Assembly: GCA_003724325.1 (NCBI GenBank)
Contig: RHFD01000025.1
Location: 1-33,469, forward strand
Length of the DNA stretch: 33,469 nucleotides
Direction of reading: 5' to 3'
Source of the DNA: Nitrosopumilus sp. D6
GTDB lineage: Archaea; Thermoproteota; Nitrososphaeria; Nitrososphaerales; Nitrosopumilaceae
Below, piece by piece: positions 25,540-33,469 of this stretch. The notes under the pieces were generated by a model. The model searched no databases, was not told where the DNA came from, and worked only from the letters and a program-made list of their open reading frames with translations. The position numbers were made by a program, and so were the translations under genes. The number at the start of each line of letters is the position of its first letter. The stretch's first letter is position 1.

Positions 25540-26091
25540 ATGGAGTACCTCACCACATACCCAAAGACCATATCATTTCTTGACGGACTAAAGCACAAGA
25601 TAGGAGTGGATGGCAAGGGCGTAGAGCAGTTGCACATTGTGGTGAAAAAAAGCTTTGAAGAGCTGACAGGAATATTTGCGCAAGAGGGATTTACAAAGGT
25701 AAAATTTGAGCGCAAGCAGCCAGAGCAGATAGGCAGCGGGCTGAATCTAAAGCTCAAAAAACCCTGGGAGATGCACATCAGGATGGTCGACCTCAAAAAG
25801 GGACTAATAGGAATACACGCAGAAGTAGAAGTCTCTAGGGACTATCTGCAGCACCTCTTCTCGCAGAGGACACCTGTCATATACGAGGTAGAAGAAATTC
25901 TAAAAAAATACCAGGTCGAGTACAGCATTTGGCATGACAGGGTCAAAAAGAGCGTACTTGACATTGTGGATAACTATCGTGTCAGGCTTGCCACTCCGAG
26001 CATACCGGTATTTGCATGGAAGCCGATGCTCTTTGTAATAGGCACCATTGTGACCATATACGGCTGGAAGTATTTTAACACGATATTATAA
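25540..26091 (+). CDS. Tail-anchored protein of unknown function
   Basis: MEYLTTYPKTISFLDGLKHKIGVDGKG...; one C-terminal TM PMLFVIGTIVTIYGWKYF. ATG 25540 lies about 25 bp downstream of TTTAAATAAAGG. Confidence 0.65.
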   Translation: MEYLTTYPKTISFLDGLKHKIGVDGKGVEQLHIVVKKSFEELTGIFAQEGFTKVKFERKQPEQIGSGLNLKLKKPWEMHIRMVDLKKGLIGIHAEVEVSRDYLQHLFSQRTPVIYEVEEILKKYQVEYSIWHDRVKKSVLDIVDNYRVRLATPSIPVFAWKPMLFVIGTIVTIYGWKYFNTIL

Positions 26092-26092
26092 T

Positions 26093-26413
26093 CTAGATAC
26101 CAAGTGACTCTGCCTTGCTTATCTCTAGGAACACCTTGTCACCTACTGCAAGACCCATGTCCTTGTACTCGTGCATATCTAGCTTTATCTGCGTGACACC
26201 TAGCGGAGCACCAGGACCCCCCATGCCTGAAAGCATCTTGTTGAGATCCTTCATCATGTCGTTCATGTTTGTAAAGCCCATGACCTTTGGACTAGATGGA
26301 TTGGCAAGTCCCGTGCTTTCTGTCATGTCCTTGATTGAGGAGAGCGATACTAGGACGTATGGCGCGGCATCGGGAGCGGCATCTATGCTCTTTACCACAA
26401 ACTCTTTTTTCAT
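26093..26413 (-). CDS. Conserved-looking 106-aa protein of unknown function
   Basis: MKKEFVVKSIDAAPDAAPYVLVSLSSIKDM...ITQIKLDMHEYKDMGLAVGDKVFLEISKA-like protein; TATATATAAT about 25 bp upstream. Confidence 0.65.
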   Translation of the reverse strand: MKKEFVVKSIDAAPDAAPYVLVSLSSIKDMTESTGLANPSSPKVMGFTNMNDMMKDLNKMLSGMGGPGAPLGVTQIKLDMHEYKDMGLAVGDKVFLEISKAESLGI

Positions 26414-26431
26414 GTACTAGACCTGAATCTC

Positions 26432-26443
26432 ATTATATATAAT
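26432..26443. promoter_or_regulatory. Perfectly palindromic TATA element ATTATATATAAT, potentially bidirectional
   Basis: ATTATATATAAT equals its reverse complement. It is correctly spaced for the minus gene 26093..26413 and for a plus transcript starting at about 26463. Confidence 0.55.
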
Positions 26444-26462
26444 GTTAAGGCAGGAAGCATTT

Positions 26463-26564
26463 GCAGTCTGGAATCCCTGCTAGGCAGCCTGCTCGCAGAC
26501 TGGCGTGATCCCGGGATCGCCGATAAGGAACCGGTCTAACACGAGAGTCACTGGCAGTTTTTTT
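26463..26564 (+). ncRNA. Candidate structured non-coding RNA
   Basis: Hairpin CAGTCTG...CAGACTG enclosing CTGC-TAG-GCAG, then GGC-GT-GATC/GATC-GCC hairpin, then T7 (26558-26564), about 25 bp downstream of a TATA element. No credible ORF. Confidence 0.4.
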
Positions 26565-26639
26565 GAGATTAATTTAACAGGTCTCTTATTTTGAAGCGAA
26601 TCACGGCTACATGACTAGACTCTGGGATAGCAGCAAAGA

Positions 26640-26738
26640 TGGCGCCGGGAGGGAGATTTGAACTCCCGTTCCCTTGCGAGAACGCGCTTTATGGCATTGT
26701 TTCCAGGCGCGCGCCCTACCAGGCTAGGCGACCCCGGC
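26640..26738 (-). tRNA. tRNA-Ser(GGA) with a 12-nt intron and encoded CCA
   Basis: Minus strand GCCGGGG-TC-GCCT...GGGC-G-CGCGC-CTGGAA[ACAATGCCATAA]A-GCGCG-(long variable arm TTCTCGCAAGGGAAC)-GGGAG-TTCAAAT-CTCCC-TCCCGGC-G-CCA. Intron 26689-26700 at position 37/38; anticodon GGA at 26702-26704. Confidence 0.9.
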
Positions 26739-26773
26739 ACAAGTCTTTCGACTGTCACTATCGCATAGAGCTC

Positions 26774-26783
26774 ATTATATAAC
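26774..26783 (-). promoter_or_regulatory. Candidate TATA box for tRNA-Ser
   Basis: ATTATATAAC about 40 bp upstream of the mature tRNA 5' end. Confidence 0.5.
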
Positions 26784-26792
26784 ATGTTGGAA

Positions 26793-27215
26793 CTAGCGCG
26801 AGACAGTTACCGTGGCAGAGGCCCTCGGAGTACCCACCACTATCTTGTAGATGCCATCAGGTACTTGCTTGCCGGAATCATTTGTCTGGTTCCATTCCAT
26901 GTCGGCGCTCTCCCCCGGCCCGAGGCTCTGCGCGTCACTGCCGCGGTCAGGCTTGTAAATTCCAATGCCGGACAGATCAGTTACAGACCACCCAAGTGAG
27001 GAATCCTCAAAATATAGTTTTACTGTACCAGTGTTTACAATCAAAAACGCCACGCCTTCTCCTGGCGCATACACGTCTCTTTCTGGTAGAATTGTAACTG
27101 ACGGTCCGTCTACAAACAGTGGCGCCGTGTTTTTTACACTTTCTAGATACACCCCAAATAATAGCGCAGAGACTACTCCCACAGATATGAATGCCACCAA
27201 GCTTTTTGCAAGCAA
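26793..27215 (-). CDS. Membrane-anchored extracytoplasmic beta-sandwich protein
   Basis: N-terminal TM LVAFISVGVVSALLFGVYL; VTILPERDVYAPGEGVAFLIVNTGTVKLYFEDSSLGWSVTD...VPDGIYKIVVGTPRASATVTV. Confidence 0.6.
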   Translation of the reverse strand: MLAKSLVAFISVGVVSALLFGVYLESVKNTAPLFVDGPSVTILPERDVYAPGEGVAFLIVNTGTVKLYFEDSSLGWSVTDLSGIGIYKPDRGSDAQSLGPGESADMEWNQTNDSGKQVPDGIYKIVVGTPRASATVTVSR

Positions 27216-28165
27216 TCTACTGTGTTTGGCGCCATTATTATTCTCCTTGTCTCAAAGGCATGCCCTCTTGTTGCATCGCGTATCTCATCTTCGGACATGC
27301 TTGCCTCTGCAAGCGCCACTGCCTCGCCTTTCTGCGTGTATACTGCCACGAGATCCCCCTTTTTGAGCATCCCAGTCACCTGGAGCACCCCCGGCACTGC
27401 CAGCTGCGCCCCGTGGCATAGAGCATCTACTGCAGAGTCGCGAATCACCACCGTCTTTATCTCGCTGAATGCGTCCTCGACTGGCCTTATCATGGAAGAG
27501 AGCCTGCTGCCGTCCCCGTCCTTCCAGAGCGCAAACGCGTTTGCAAGCTCGTGCAGCGTTACAAGCCCATCTGACTCGTAGAACTGGTTTACCCTCGTCC
27601 TCCGCAGCTCTATCATCGTGGCTCCAGGCCCGAGCACCTCGCCTATGTCATAGTAGAGCTTGCGAATGTATGTGCCTGACTCGCAGACTATCCTAGTTAG
27701 CAATAGCCGCTCCTTTCTCTCCAGTATCTCCAGCTCGTGGATGGTTCTGATTCTAGTCTGCCTTGATACTGCCGAGCGCTGCGGCGGCCTCTGGTATATG
27801 GGGCCAGAAAACATCGAGACTATCTCTGCAAGCCGCTCCTTTGAGGGAAGCGTGTGCACGCGCCCGAGCGCGTGGTACTCTTTTGGCCCCAAAAGCAGCA
27901 CGCCTAGAGCCTTTGTCGCCTCGCCGAGTCCCAGCGGCAGCACACCGGACACCTGCGGATCAAGTGTACCACTGTGTCCTGCCTTTTGAATTCCCAAGAG
28001 ACGCTTGGTCCATGCCACTGTCTCGTGGCTTGTCGGGCCCGGCGGCTTGTCAAGCAGCACTATTCCATAGTCAAGCAGCTGCTCAATGCTCCTCTTCTCG
28101 GGAGGCGTCCCGTAGGAATGATCCGTGATATCCTGGTCCAGCTCTACTAGATCCCTTGTATTCAT
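27173..28165 (-). CDS. cbf5: tRNA/rRNA pseudouridine synthase Cbf5/TruB
   Basis: GIVLLDKPPGPTSHETVAWTKRLLGIQKAGHSGTLDPQVSGVLPLGLGEATK. Confidence 0.93.
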   Translation of the reverse strand: MNTRDLVELDQDITDHSYGTPPEKRSIEQLLDYGIVLLDKPPGPTSHETVAWTKRLLGIQKAGHSGTLDPQVSGVLPLGLGEATKALGVLLLGPKEYHALGRVHTLPSKERLAEIVSMFSGPIYQRPPQRSAVSRQTRIRTIHELEILERKERLLLTRIVCESGTYIRKLYYDIGEVLGPGATMIELRRTRVNQFYESDGLVTLHELANAFALWKDGDGSRLSSMIRPVEDAFSEIKTVVIRDSAVDALCHGAQLAVPGVLQVTGMLKKGDLVAVYTQKGEAVALAEASMSEDEIRDATRGHAFETRRIIMAPNTVDCLQKAWWHSYLWE

Positions 28166-28722
28166 AACAGTGCCCTTACCTCTCTTGCTGCCTTGCCTAT
28201 CACCTGCTGCGCCCCCAAATCATCAGTGTCTATAATTATATCAAAGACAGACTTGTCTCCCCCAAAGTCAAAGCCGTACAGGTTCTTGTAGAGGCTTCTA
28301 TTCCTATCAAAGCGCCTTTTGGTTACCTCGTATGCCTCTTCTGGTGTCATGTTGTCGCGCGACTGCATCCTCTTTGTGCTGCTAGTATGTGAGCCATCCA
28401 GCCAGATCTTGATTCCGCCGCGCACAAGCCACGGCAGCGTATAGCTGGTAATCACCATTGTGCCAAATTCGTAAAGCTTTGCAAGACGCTCATCAAGTCT
28501 CTTGTCAAATTCCGGATTCTCCTCGCGCCGGGAGAGAAACTGCATTCCCTGTTTTGTGTCCCACCAGTCATCCCCCGAGGGCTCAAAGCCCTCCTCTGCT
28601 GCCATCTCCTTTAGTACATCGCCACCACTCAGATAGTCTAGTCCAAACTCTGCGGCAAGTCCCTTTGCGACTGTCGTCTTGCCCACTGCCGGCGGTCCGG
28701 AGATAACTATCGATGCTGTCAA
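28162..28722 (-). CDS. cmk: Cytidylate kinase
   Basis: IVISGPPAVGKTTVAKGLAAEFGLDYLSGGDVLKEMA; between cbf5 and EMC3-like gene. Confidence 0.9.
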   Translation of the reverse strand: MTASIVISGPPAVGKTTVAKGLAAEFGLDYLSGGDVLKEMAAEEGFEPSGDDWWDTKQGMQFLSRREENPEFDKRLDERLAKLYEFGTMVITSYTLPWLVRGGIKIWLDGSHTSSTKRMQSRDNMTPEEAYEVTKRRFDRNRSLYKNLYGFDFGGDKSVFDIIIDTDDLGAQQVIGKAAREVRALL

Positions 28723-29336
28723 GTGCCCATTGTAGTCTTTGTAAGTTTCATTATGATTCCGCTAAAGGCAATAGAGGACAAAAAGTACCACGCCCACAGG
28801 TATAGCGCGTTTTCCTCCTCGCAGACATGTGTAGTGTCTGCTGCCTGCTCTGCAGTGCAAGTTAACTGGAAAAAGTCGCCGGGAATCACGTTGAGTGATA
28901 TGGGGGATAGCGCGACAGTATATGAGAATAGAAACGGGAGTACAAAGTAAAATATCAGTATCAGTGGCACAAACGTAATCATCATGGGCCTCATGTTCAT
29001 CTGCATCATCTCCATTGACATCTTGTTCATGTATGAGGACTTTTTGCTCAGCTCGTTTATCTTTTCCTGATTTTTTGATCTCATTGCAGACATGCGCTCT
29101 TTTTGCCACGCCTTTGTCTCCTTCATTATTCTACTGAGCTTTACCTGGTCGACCATCTTTTTGCGGACGCCGGCATTAAACAAGTTGAGCAGTATGCCAA
29201 ATCCTGACACGGTAAACATTGAGAGTATTAGCCCCTGTACTATCGGATCGGCGCTTCCAAGGGCGCCCCTCTCCCCACCGAGAAAGTCAAGCTGCAAAAA
29301 TATCTCTGATAAAGAGGTAAATACTCCGAGGTCCAT
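28719..29336 (-). CDS. DUF106 / EMC3-TMCO1 (Oxa1 superfamily) membrane protein
   Basis: Three-TM architecture with cytosolic QVKLSRIMKETKAWQKERMSAMRSKNQEKINELSKKSSYMNKMSMEMMQMNMRPMMITFVP; secY-adkA-cmk neighbourhood. Confidence 0.88.
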   Translation of the reverse strand: MDLGVFTSLSEIFLQLDFLGGERGALGSADPIVQGLILSMFTVSGFGILLNLFNAGVRKKMVDQVKLSRIMKETKAWQKERMSAMRSKNQEKINELSKKSSYMNKMSMEMMQMNMRPMMITFVPLILIFYFVLPFLFSYTVALSPISLNVIPGDFFQLTCTAEQAADTTHVCEEENALYLWAWYFLSSIAFSGIIMKLTKTTMGT

Positions 29337-29337
29337 C

Positions 29338-29925
29338 TTACAGCCCTATTGCCCCCATTATCTTTTCAGTCGCCGCCTCTACCTTGCCCTCTCCATTGAG
29401 CACGTGCTTTACTGGCGAGCCCGTAATGACTGCGCATGCAGATATCATGCCTGACTGTATGTCAAGCTCCTTTTTTATGTTGGCAAGTGTTATCTTGTCC
29501 CTGCTTCTCGTACTGTCTTTCATCCTCCTGTTGTAGATCTCCTCAGGCTTTGCAGATACAGAGACAAAGTTAGTCGGCTTTATTATCTTGAGGACGTGGT
29601 CTGGCAGCCCCGGATAGTATCCTTCTGGCGAGTTGATAAAGGCGTGCGTGTCCACTATTACCACCTGCTCTGTCCTCTCTGCAATCTGTTTTGCGGCAAT
29701 CGTCTGCAGGCGCTGCTGCTCTGATACTGGCAGCTTGCGGAGCTTGTCACGGTTATCTGTACCGCTCTTTTTTGCCACCTCGAACATGAGCGTGCCAAAG
29801 CTGATAACGCAGACGCTCCTGTCGCGATCCTTGATGGCATCTACAATCCTGGAGAGCAGCGTGGTCTTTCCCACCCCTGGTATACCCACCAGTACAACCA
29901 GTTTATTTTCTGCCAAGCAGAGCAC
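29338..29925 (-). CDS. adkA: Archaeal adenylate kinase
   Basis: LVVLVGIPGVGKTTLLSRIVDAI...VSFGTLMFEVAKK; downstream of secY. Confidence 0.9.
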   Translation of the reverse strand: MLCLAENKLVVLVGIPGVGKTTLLSRIVDAIKDRDRSVCVISFGTLMFEVAKKSGTDNRDKLRKLPVSEQQRLQTIAAKQIAERTEQVVIVDTHAFINSPEGYYPGLPDHVLKIIKPTNFVSVSAKPEEIYNRRMKDSTRSRDKITLANIKKELDIQSGMISACAVITGSPVKHVLNGEGKVEAATEKIMGAIGL

Positions 29926-31333
29926 CCAGACGCGGCATGACGACTTCTACTTGTTCCCTGACTAGCTGTGTATAATAGTTTATGAGTATGTCCACCATGA
30001 GCAGCACGCCTATTCCAGAGCCGAACACACCAAGCACGTCAGAGACTCCGGCAAGCAGGCCCAGAATCATGGATCCAATCAGCGTCACTGACGGGATGTA
30101 CTTGTTTAATAGCGCCTCTACTGGCTTGTTTGACCTGCGGAATCCCGGGATCTGCACATCTGCATCAAGCAGGTTTTGCGCCGCGCTCTTTGGAGAGAGG
30201 CCTCCCAGCTCTACCCAGAGCTTGCCAAAGACTACTACTATTCCCATAATAAACAAGACGTACCCTACTGCGCGCGACGGATCTAGCGCCGCCACATCAA
30301 GGCCGCGCGGGGGAGTCATATAGTATATGAGCCCCCCTATCGGTGTCGACGGACTCGTCGGATCAAACTGCGCTATTATGTTCATGAAAAAGTTATTGTT
30401 GCGCGGATTTGTGTTTGCCCACAATATCTGGAATATAAAGACGGCATTTGCAGTAAGCGCCGATGCGAGAATCACAGGTATGTTTGAGACGTACATTAGC
30501 TTTATCGGGTACACTGCAGAGAATCCCCGGTACTTTGTAGAGACTATTGGTATCTCTATCTTCATTCCCTGTGTAAATACGAGTATCAGTAGTATGCCTG
30601 CAGTAAGGAACAACCCAAAGATGCTCGGCAGCTGGTTTGAGCGGAACAGTATGTTTGATACATCCCCAAATGATATAGACTGGATCACATACGGCAGTAT
30701 TCCAATGGTTCCCCCGTCGCCGGCAGGAAGCGGGCTAAACAAGCTCCACAGTATCTGCTGTGCCACGCCTGCCATGATAAACAGGCTTATTCCGCTACCT
30801 AGACCCCATCCCTTTTGTATCAGCTCGTCAAGAAACATGATTATTACAGAGGCGGCCATTAGCTGCCCTATCATGATGTATAGTACTGACGCGTCAGATA
30901 TTCCGGGGCCGTACACTGCTATTCCATACACGATAGACTCGGCTACAATCACCACATAGGTGACAAGCTTTGTGGCAGTCTGAAATATGCCGCGCTCTTC
31001 GGGTTTTTTAAAGTCAAACTTTAGTATCTCTGATCCGCGCAAGAGCTGCATCAAGAGTCCTGCAGTCACGATGGGACCTATTCCAAGCTCTACTAGTGTT
31101 CCCTGCTGCGAGGCAAAGATGACCCTTGCAAAGGCCAGAAAGTCAAAGGCCGGAGCTGTGGCGCCAAACAGAGGTGTCTGCCCCATCACCATGTAGATGA
31201 GCAGTGCAACTCCGCACCACAAAAGGCGCGTCGGAAGTGGAATCTTTTTTTTAGGCTTTGGCACCTGTGGAAGGTACGGCTCTGCCTTGAAGACGATGCG
31301 GCGGATAAATGTAGTGACGCTGCCCTCAGCCAT
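29903..31333 (-). CDS. secY: Preprotein translocase subunit SecY
   Basis: Multi-TM; GIGPIVTAGLLMQLLRGSEIL; ELIQKGWGLGSGISLFI. Confidence 0.95.
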   Translation of the reverse strand: MAEGSVTTFIRRIVFKAEPYLPQVPKPKKKIPLPTRLLWCGVALLIYMVMGQTPLFGATAPAFDFLAFARVIFASQQGTLVELGIGPIVTAGLLMQLLRGSEILKFDFKKPEERGIFQTATKLVTYVVIVAESIVYGIAVYGPGISDASVLYIMIGQLMAASVIIMFLDELIQKGWGLGSGISLFIMAGVAQQILWSLFSPLPAGDGGTIGILPYVIQSISFGDVSNILFRSNQLPSIFGLFLTAGILLILVFTQGMKIEIPIVSTKYRGFSAVYPIKLMYVSNIPVILASALTANAVFIFQILWANTNPRNNNFFMNIIAQFDPTSPSTPIGGLIYYMTPPRGLDVAALDPSRAVGYVLFIMGIVVVFGKLWVELGGLSPKSAAQNLLDADVQIPGFRRSNKPVEALLNKYIPSVTLIGSMILGLLAGVSDVLGVFGSGIGVLLMVDILINYYTQLVREQVEVVMPRLGALLGRK

Positions 31334-31751
31334 TTTCAGTCAGCACTCCCCCACCGGCGGCCTCTAGTTTCTTTTGCGCCGACGCGGTGAACTTTTTGAC
31401 GGTGACAAAGTACGCTTTAGATACCTTTCCGCCTCCGAGAAGCTTTTCATATCCGGCCTTTTTGAGGTCAATTATTTTTTTTCCGCCCTCCTCGCTGCCG
31501 AGTCGCGCAAACAAGTCATCTAAATCCCGGATGCCTGCCCACTTGGTAGTGACGTTTGGATGCGGAGGCCTAGTCGGGCTGTGTCCATAGTGATCCGGGT
31601 CGTCTTTTAGCATAGAGCTGTAGTGGTGCTTCATCATGCCGCTGATACCCAGCCCGCCCTGATGCCCGCTTGCGCGGTGCTGGCCTACCTGGCCCCATCC
31701 CATGTGGCGTCCTCCCCTGAGTCTTCTAGTCTTTCTTAGCCTTGTTGCCAT
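31326..31751 (-). CDS. rpl15: 50S ribosomal protein L15 (uL15)
   Basis: MATRLRKTRRLRGGRHMGWGQVGQHRASGHQGGLG. Confidence 0.94.
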   Translation of the reverse strand: MATRLRKTRRLRGGRHMGWGQVGQHRASGHQGGLGISGMMKHHYSSMLKDDPDHYGHSPTRPPHPNVTTKWAGIRDLDDLFARLGSEEGGKKIIDLKKAGYEKLLGGGKVSKAYFVTVKKFTASAQKKLEAAGGGVLTENG

Positions 31752-31752
31752 C

Positions 31753-32223
31753 TTACATCATGTTCCTCACTATACTGCCTAGATCCTTGTTTTTGCCTAG
31801 CACACCCTTTTGTCCGTACAGCTTCTTTGTGCTGCGCTTGAATCCGTGCCTCGGAGGGGCAAGGGCAAACCATGGTTTTAGCGGCTTTAGCTTTGAGAGA
31901 GCAGCCCTGCCTTCTGCAAGGGCAGACGCAAGCTCATCAGAGCTTGCAAATCCCAGGTCTTTGAGATCCTCGGCAGTCACCTTTTTGTAGCCGGACTTTC
32001 TGGCTTTTTTGTCGACTAGCTCCTTTGCAAGTTCGGCATCAAGCTCTACCCAAGAGACATAGTGCTGTACCTTTTTGAGCATTCCTGCAGTGTTCTCGCG
32101 TATAGGTAGTATCGTGGCACGGTACTTTTTGTCAAGCTTTAGCAGCATCATTGTATGAGATGCCCAGTACGGGACATCTGCCTGCCCCTTTATTCGAACC
32201 ACCAGAAACGCGCTTGCCATCAT
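31753..32223 (-). CDS. rpl30: 50S ribosomal protein L30 (uL30)
   Basis: LVVRIKGQADVPYWASHTMMLLKLDKKYRATIL; PWFALAPPRHGFKRSTKKLYGQKGVLG. Confidence 0.92.
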   Translation of the reverse strand: MMASAFLVVRIKGQADVPYWASHTMMLLKLDKKYRATILPIRENTAGMLKKVQHYVSWVELDAELAKELVDKKARKSGYKKVTAEDLKDLGFASSDELASALAEGRAALSKLKPLKPWFALAPPRHGFKRSTKKLYGQKGVLGKNKDLGSIVRNMM

Positions 32224-32226
32224 TTA

Positions 32227-32928
32227 TCAACCCTGGCTGAATGTCTGCCTCAGACAGTCCAGTATCGCCTTTGAAGTAGAGTTCATCGTGGGAGTCGATC
32301 CCTTTGCAGTAGTCCACGCATCCTTTAGTCCTGCAAGCTCTAGCAGCCGCTTTATCTTGCCGCCTGCCACAAGCCCGAGCCCGCGCGGAGCCGGAATTAT
32401 CTCAATTGTGACGCTTCCTCCCTTGCCTCTTACCTTGAATGGTATGGAGTGTTTTTGATCACATCTGCACTCCCAGCTGCCGCATCCGAGCTTGATAGGA
32501 TTTACGTTGAGGAATGCCTGGTTTGTGGCCTTTTCAATTGCAATACGCATCTGCTTTGACTTGCCCTGTCCGATTCCAAGATAGCCGTTTGAATTTCCCG
32601 CAGCTACAATTGCCTTGAACCTAGTGGACTGGCCGTTTGATGTCATCTTTTGTATCATGCCTACATCAACTACCTCGCTTTTTAGATCCGGTAAGAGTTT
32701 TTTGATGATTCCTGATTCCTGGATGCGCAGTCCGGACTCGATTATCTCCTCAAGGGATGTAATCTCACCAGAGGATACTTTTCGTCCGAGTATTGTCTTT
32801 GGAATCCATATTTCTGGTTCCGGCTCGCGCCTTGGTCGTCTTGGCCTGTCTTCTTCTTTTCTTCCCGGCGGACCGCGCCCATATACAGGTGGACTGCGTC
32901 GACGCTGGCCCTGTGTTGCCTGGCTCAT
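32227..32928 (-). CDS. rps5: 30S ribosomal protein S5 (uS5)
   Basis: KMTSNGQSTRFKAIVAAGNSNGYLGIGQGKSKQMRIAIEKA; GSVTIEIIPAPRGLGLVAGG. Confidence 0.95.
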   Translation of the reverse strand: MSQATQGQRRRSPPVYGRGPPGRKEEDRPRRPRREPEPEIWIPKTILGRKVSSGEITSLEEIIESGLRIQESGIIKKLLPDLKSEVVDVGMIQKMTSNGQSTRFKAIVAAGNSNGYLGIGQGKSKQMRIAIEKATNQAFLNVNPIKLGCGSWECRCDQKHSIPFKVRGKGGSVTIEIIPAPRGLGLVAGGKIKRLLELAGLKDAWTTAKGSTPTMNSTSKAILDCLRQTFSQG

Positions 32929-33407
32929 TTTACCTCGCCGTCTATTCCGGACTTTATCTTTGATACCTCGTTTTTAACGGTGAGATGCTCGCCGTTGATC
33001 CTCTCCTCTGATGGAAACGTATCCCCGCTTGCAGGCACCTTTACTCCCGCATCAATCACACCCTTTAGTGCAGCTGCCATTCTCTGCGTGTATTTTTTTG
33101 TCCCCGTGTATAGTATGGCATCTCCTGCTCCGCCGAGTAGAGCCTTTTTGCCTGCAAGGTATCCGGTAAGATATGCGGCAGGAACACTCTTTCTAGAGCC
33201 CTTCCAGCCCTTCTCAAGCAGATATCTCGAGTGCGCAGATGCCACCACCTTGTCGCCGGCAATGCCGGGCTTTAGTATCTGCACCTGGGTGTTCTCGTTG
33301 GTAATGTTTACCGTGATAAAGTCACGCTTGCCCATGAGCATGGTACCGCGCTTTTTATAATTGGTCTTTTCCTCCCTGAGTCTTCTCAGGATCTTTGCAT
33401 ATGCCAT
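32925..33407 (-). CDS. rpl18: 50S ribosomal protein L18 (uL18)
   Basis: YAKILRRLREEKTNYKKRGTMLMGKRDFITVNITNENTQVQILKPG; GDAILYTGTKKYTQRMAAALKGVIDAGVKVP. Confidence 0.93.
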   Translation of the reverse strand: MAYAKILRRLREEKTNYKKRGTMLMGKRDFITVNITNENTQVQILKPGIAGDKVVASAHSRYLLEKGWKGSRKSVPAAYLTGYLAGKKALLGGAGDAILYTGTKKYTQRMAAALKGVIDAGVKVPASGDTFPSEERINGEHLTVKNEVSKIKSGIDGEVK

Positions 33408-33433
33408 GTATAGAATCCGGGTTTGAATCAGCT

Positions 33434-33443
33434 CTTATATACG
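33434..33443 (-). promoter_or_regulatory. Candidate TATA box upstream of rpl18
   Basis: Minus strand CGTATATAAG about 30 bp upstream of ATG 33407. Confidence 0.5.
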
Positions 33444-33469
33444 TTAAGCGTAATTTTGGCGCAGGGATT

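Overview
The window looks like a chromosomal segment of an ammonia-oxidiser-type thaumarchaeote (Nitrosopumilales/Cenarchaeum-like). This assignment is inferred from gene content: eS30, TFE-beta/RPC34-like protein, archaeal Rrp4/41/42 with SBDS, SecY-AdkA-EMC3-Cmk-Cbf5, and Nop5-fibrillarin. Most of it (about 3.9-33.4 kb) is compact, ordinary informational and biosynthetic DNA: radical SAM, pyrK/pyrD, nop5/flpA, rnhB, trm1, rlmE, TFE-beta, pcc1, eL43, exosome, SBDS, rpo3-eL18-uL13-uS9, two stacked isopropylmalate-dehydratase/homoaconitase-type pairs, cofE, a tRNA-Ser(GGA), and the distal spc operon. The accessory part is 1-3.9 kb plus a few long intergenic gaps. Features there that the ORF track does not explain: (i) a 38-bp palindromic tandem repeat at 1-141 whose last unit appears interrupted, with related sequence resuming at about 2124; (ii) a diverged ~92-bp direct repeat with a conserved CCTCT-NATTC-AGAGG hairpin inside that interval; (iii) an unlisted 47-aa ribbon-helix-helix protein with duplicated operator-like heptamers in its promoter; (iv) an unlisted 40-aa membrane peptide just downstream of a TATA box; (v) a 12-nt-intron tRNA-Ser beside a candidate structured ncRNA driven by a palindromic TATA element; (vi) a TFE-beta/RPC34-like factor with a long histone-H1-like Lys/Thr/Pro tail built from 78-bp repeats; (vii) a nested inverted repeat at about 13.9 kb. 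I see no CRISPR array, recognisable transposase or prophage. Everything was read by eye; no database search or folding was run.
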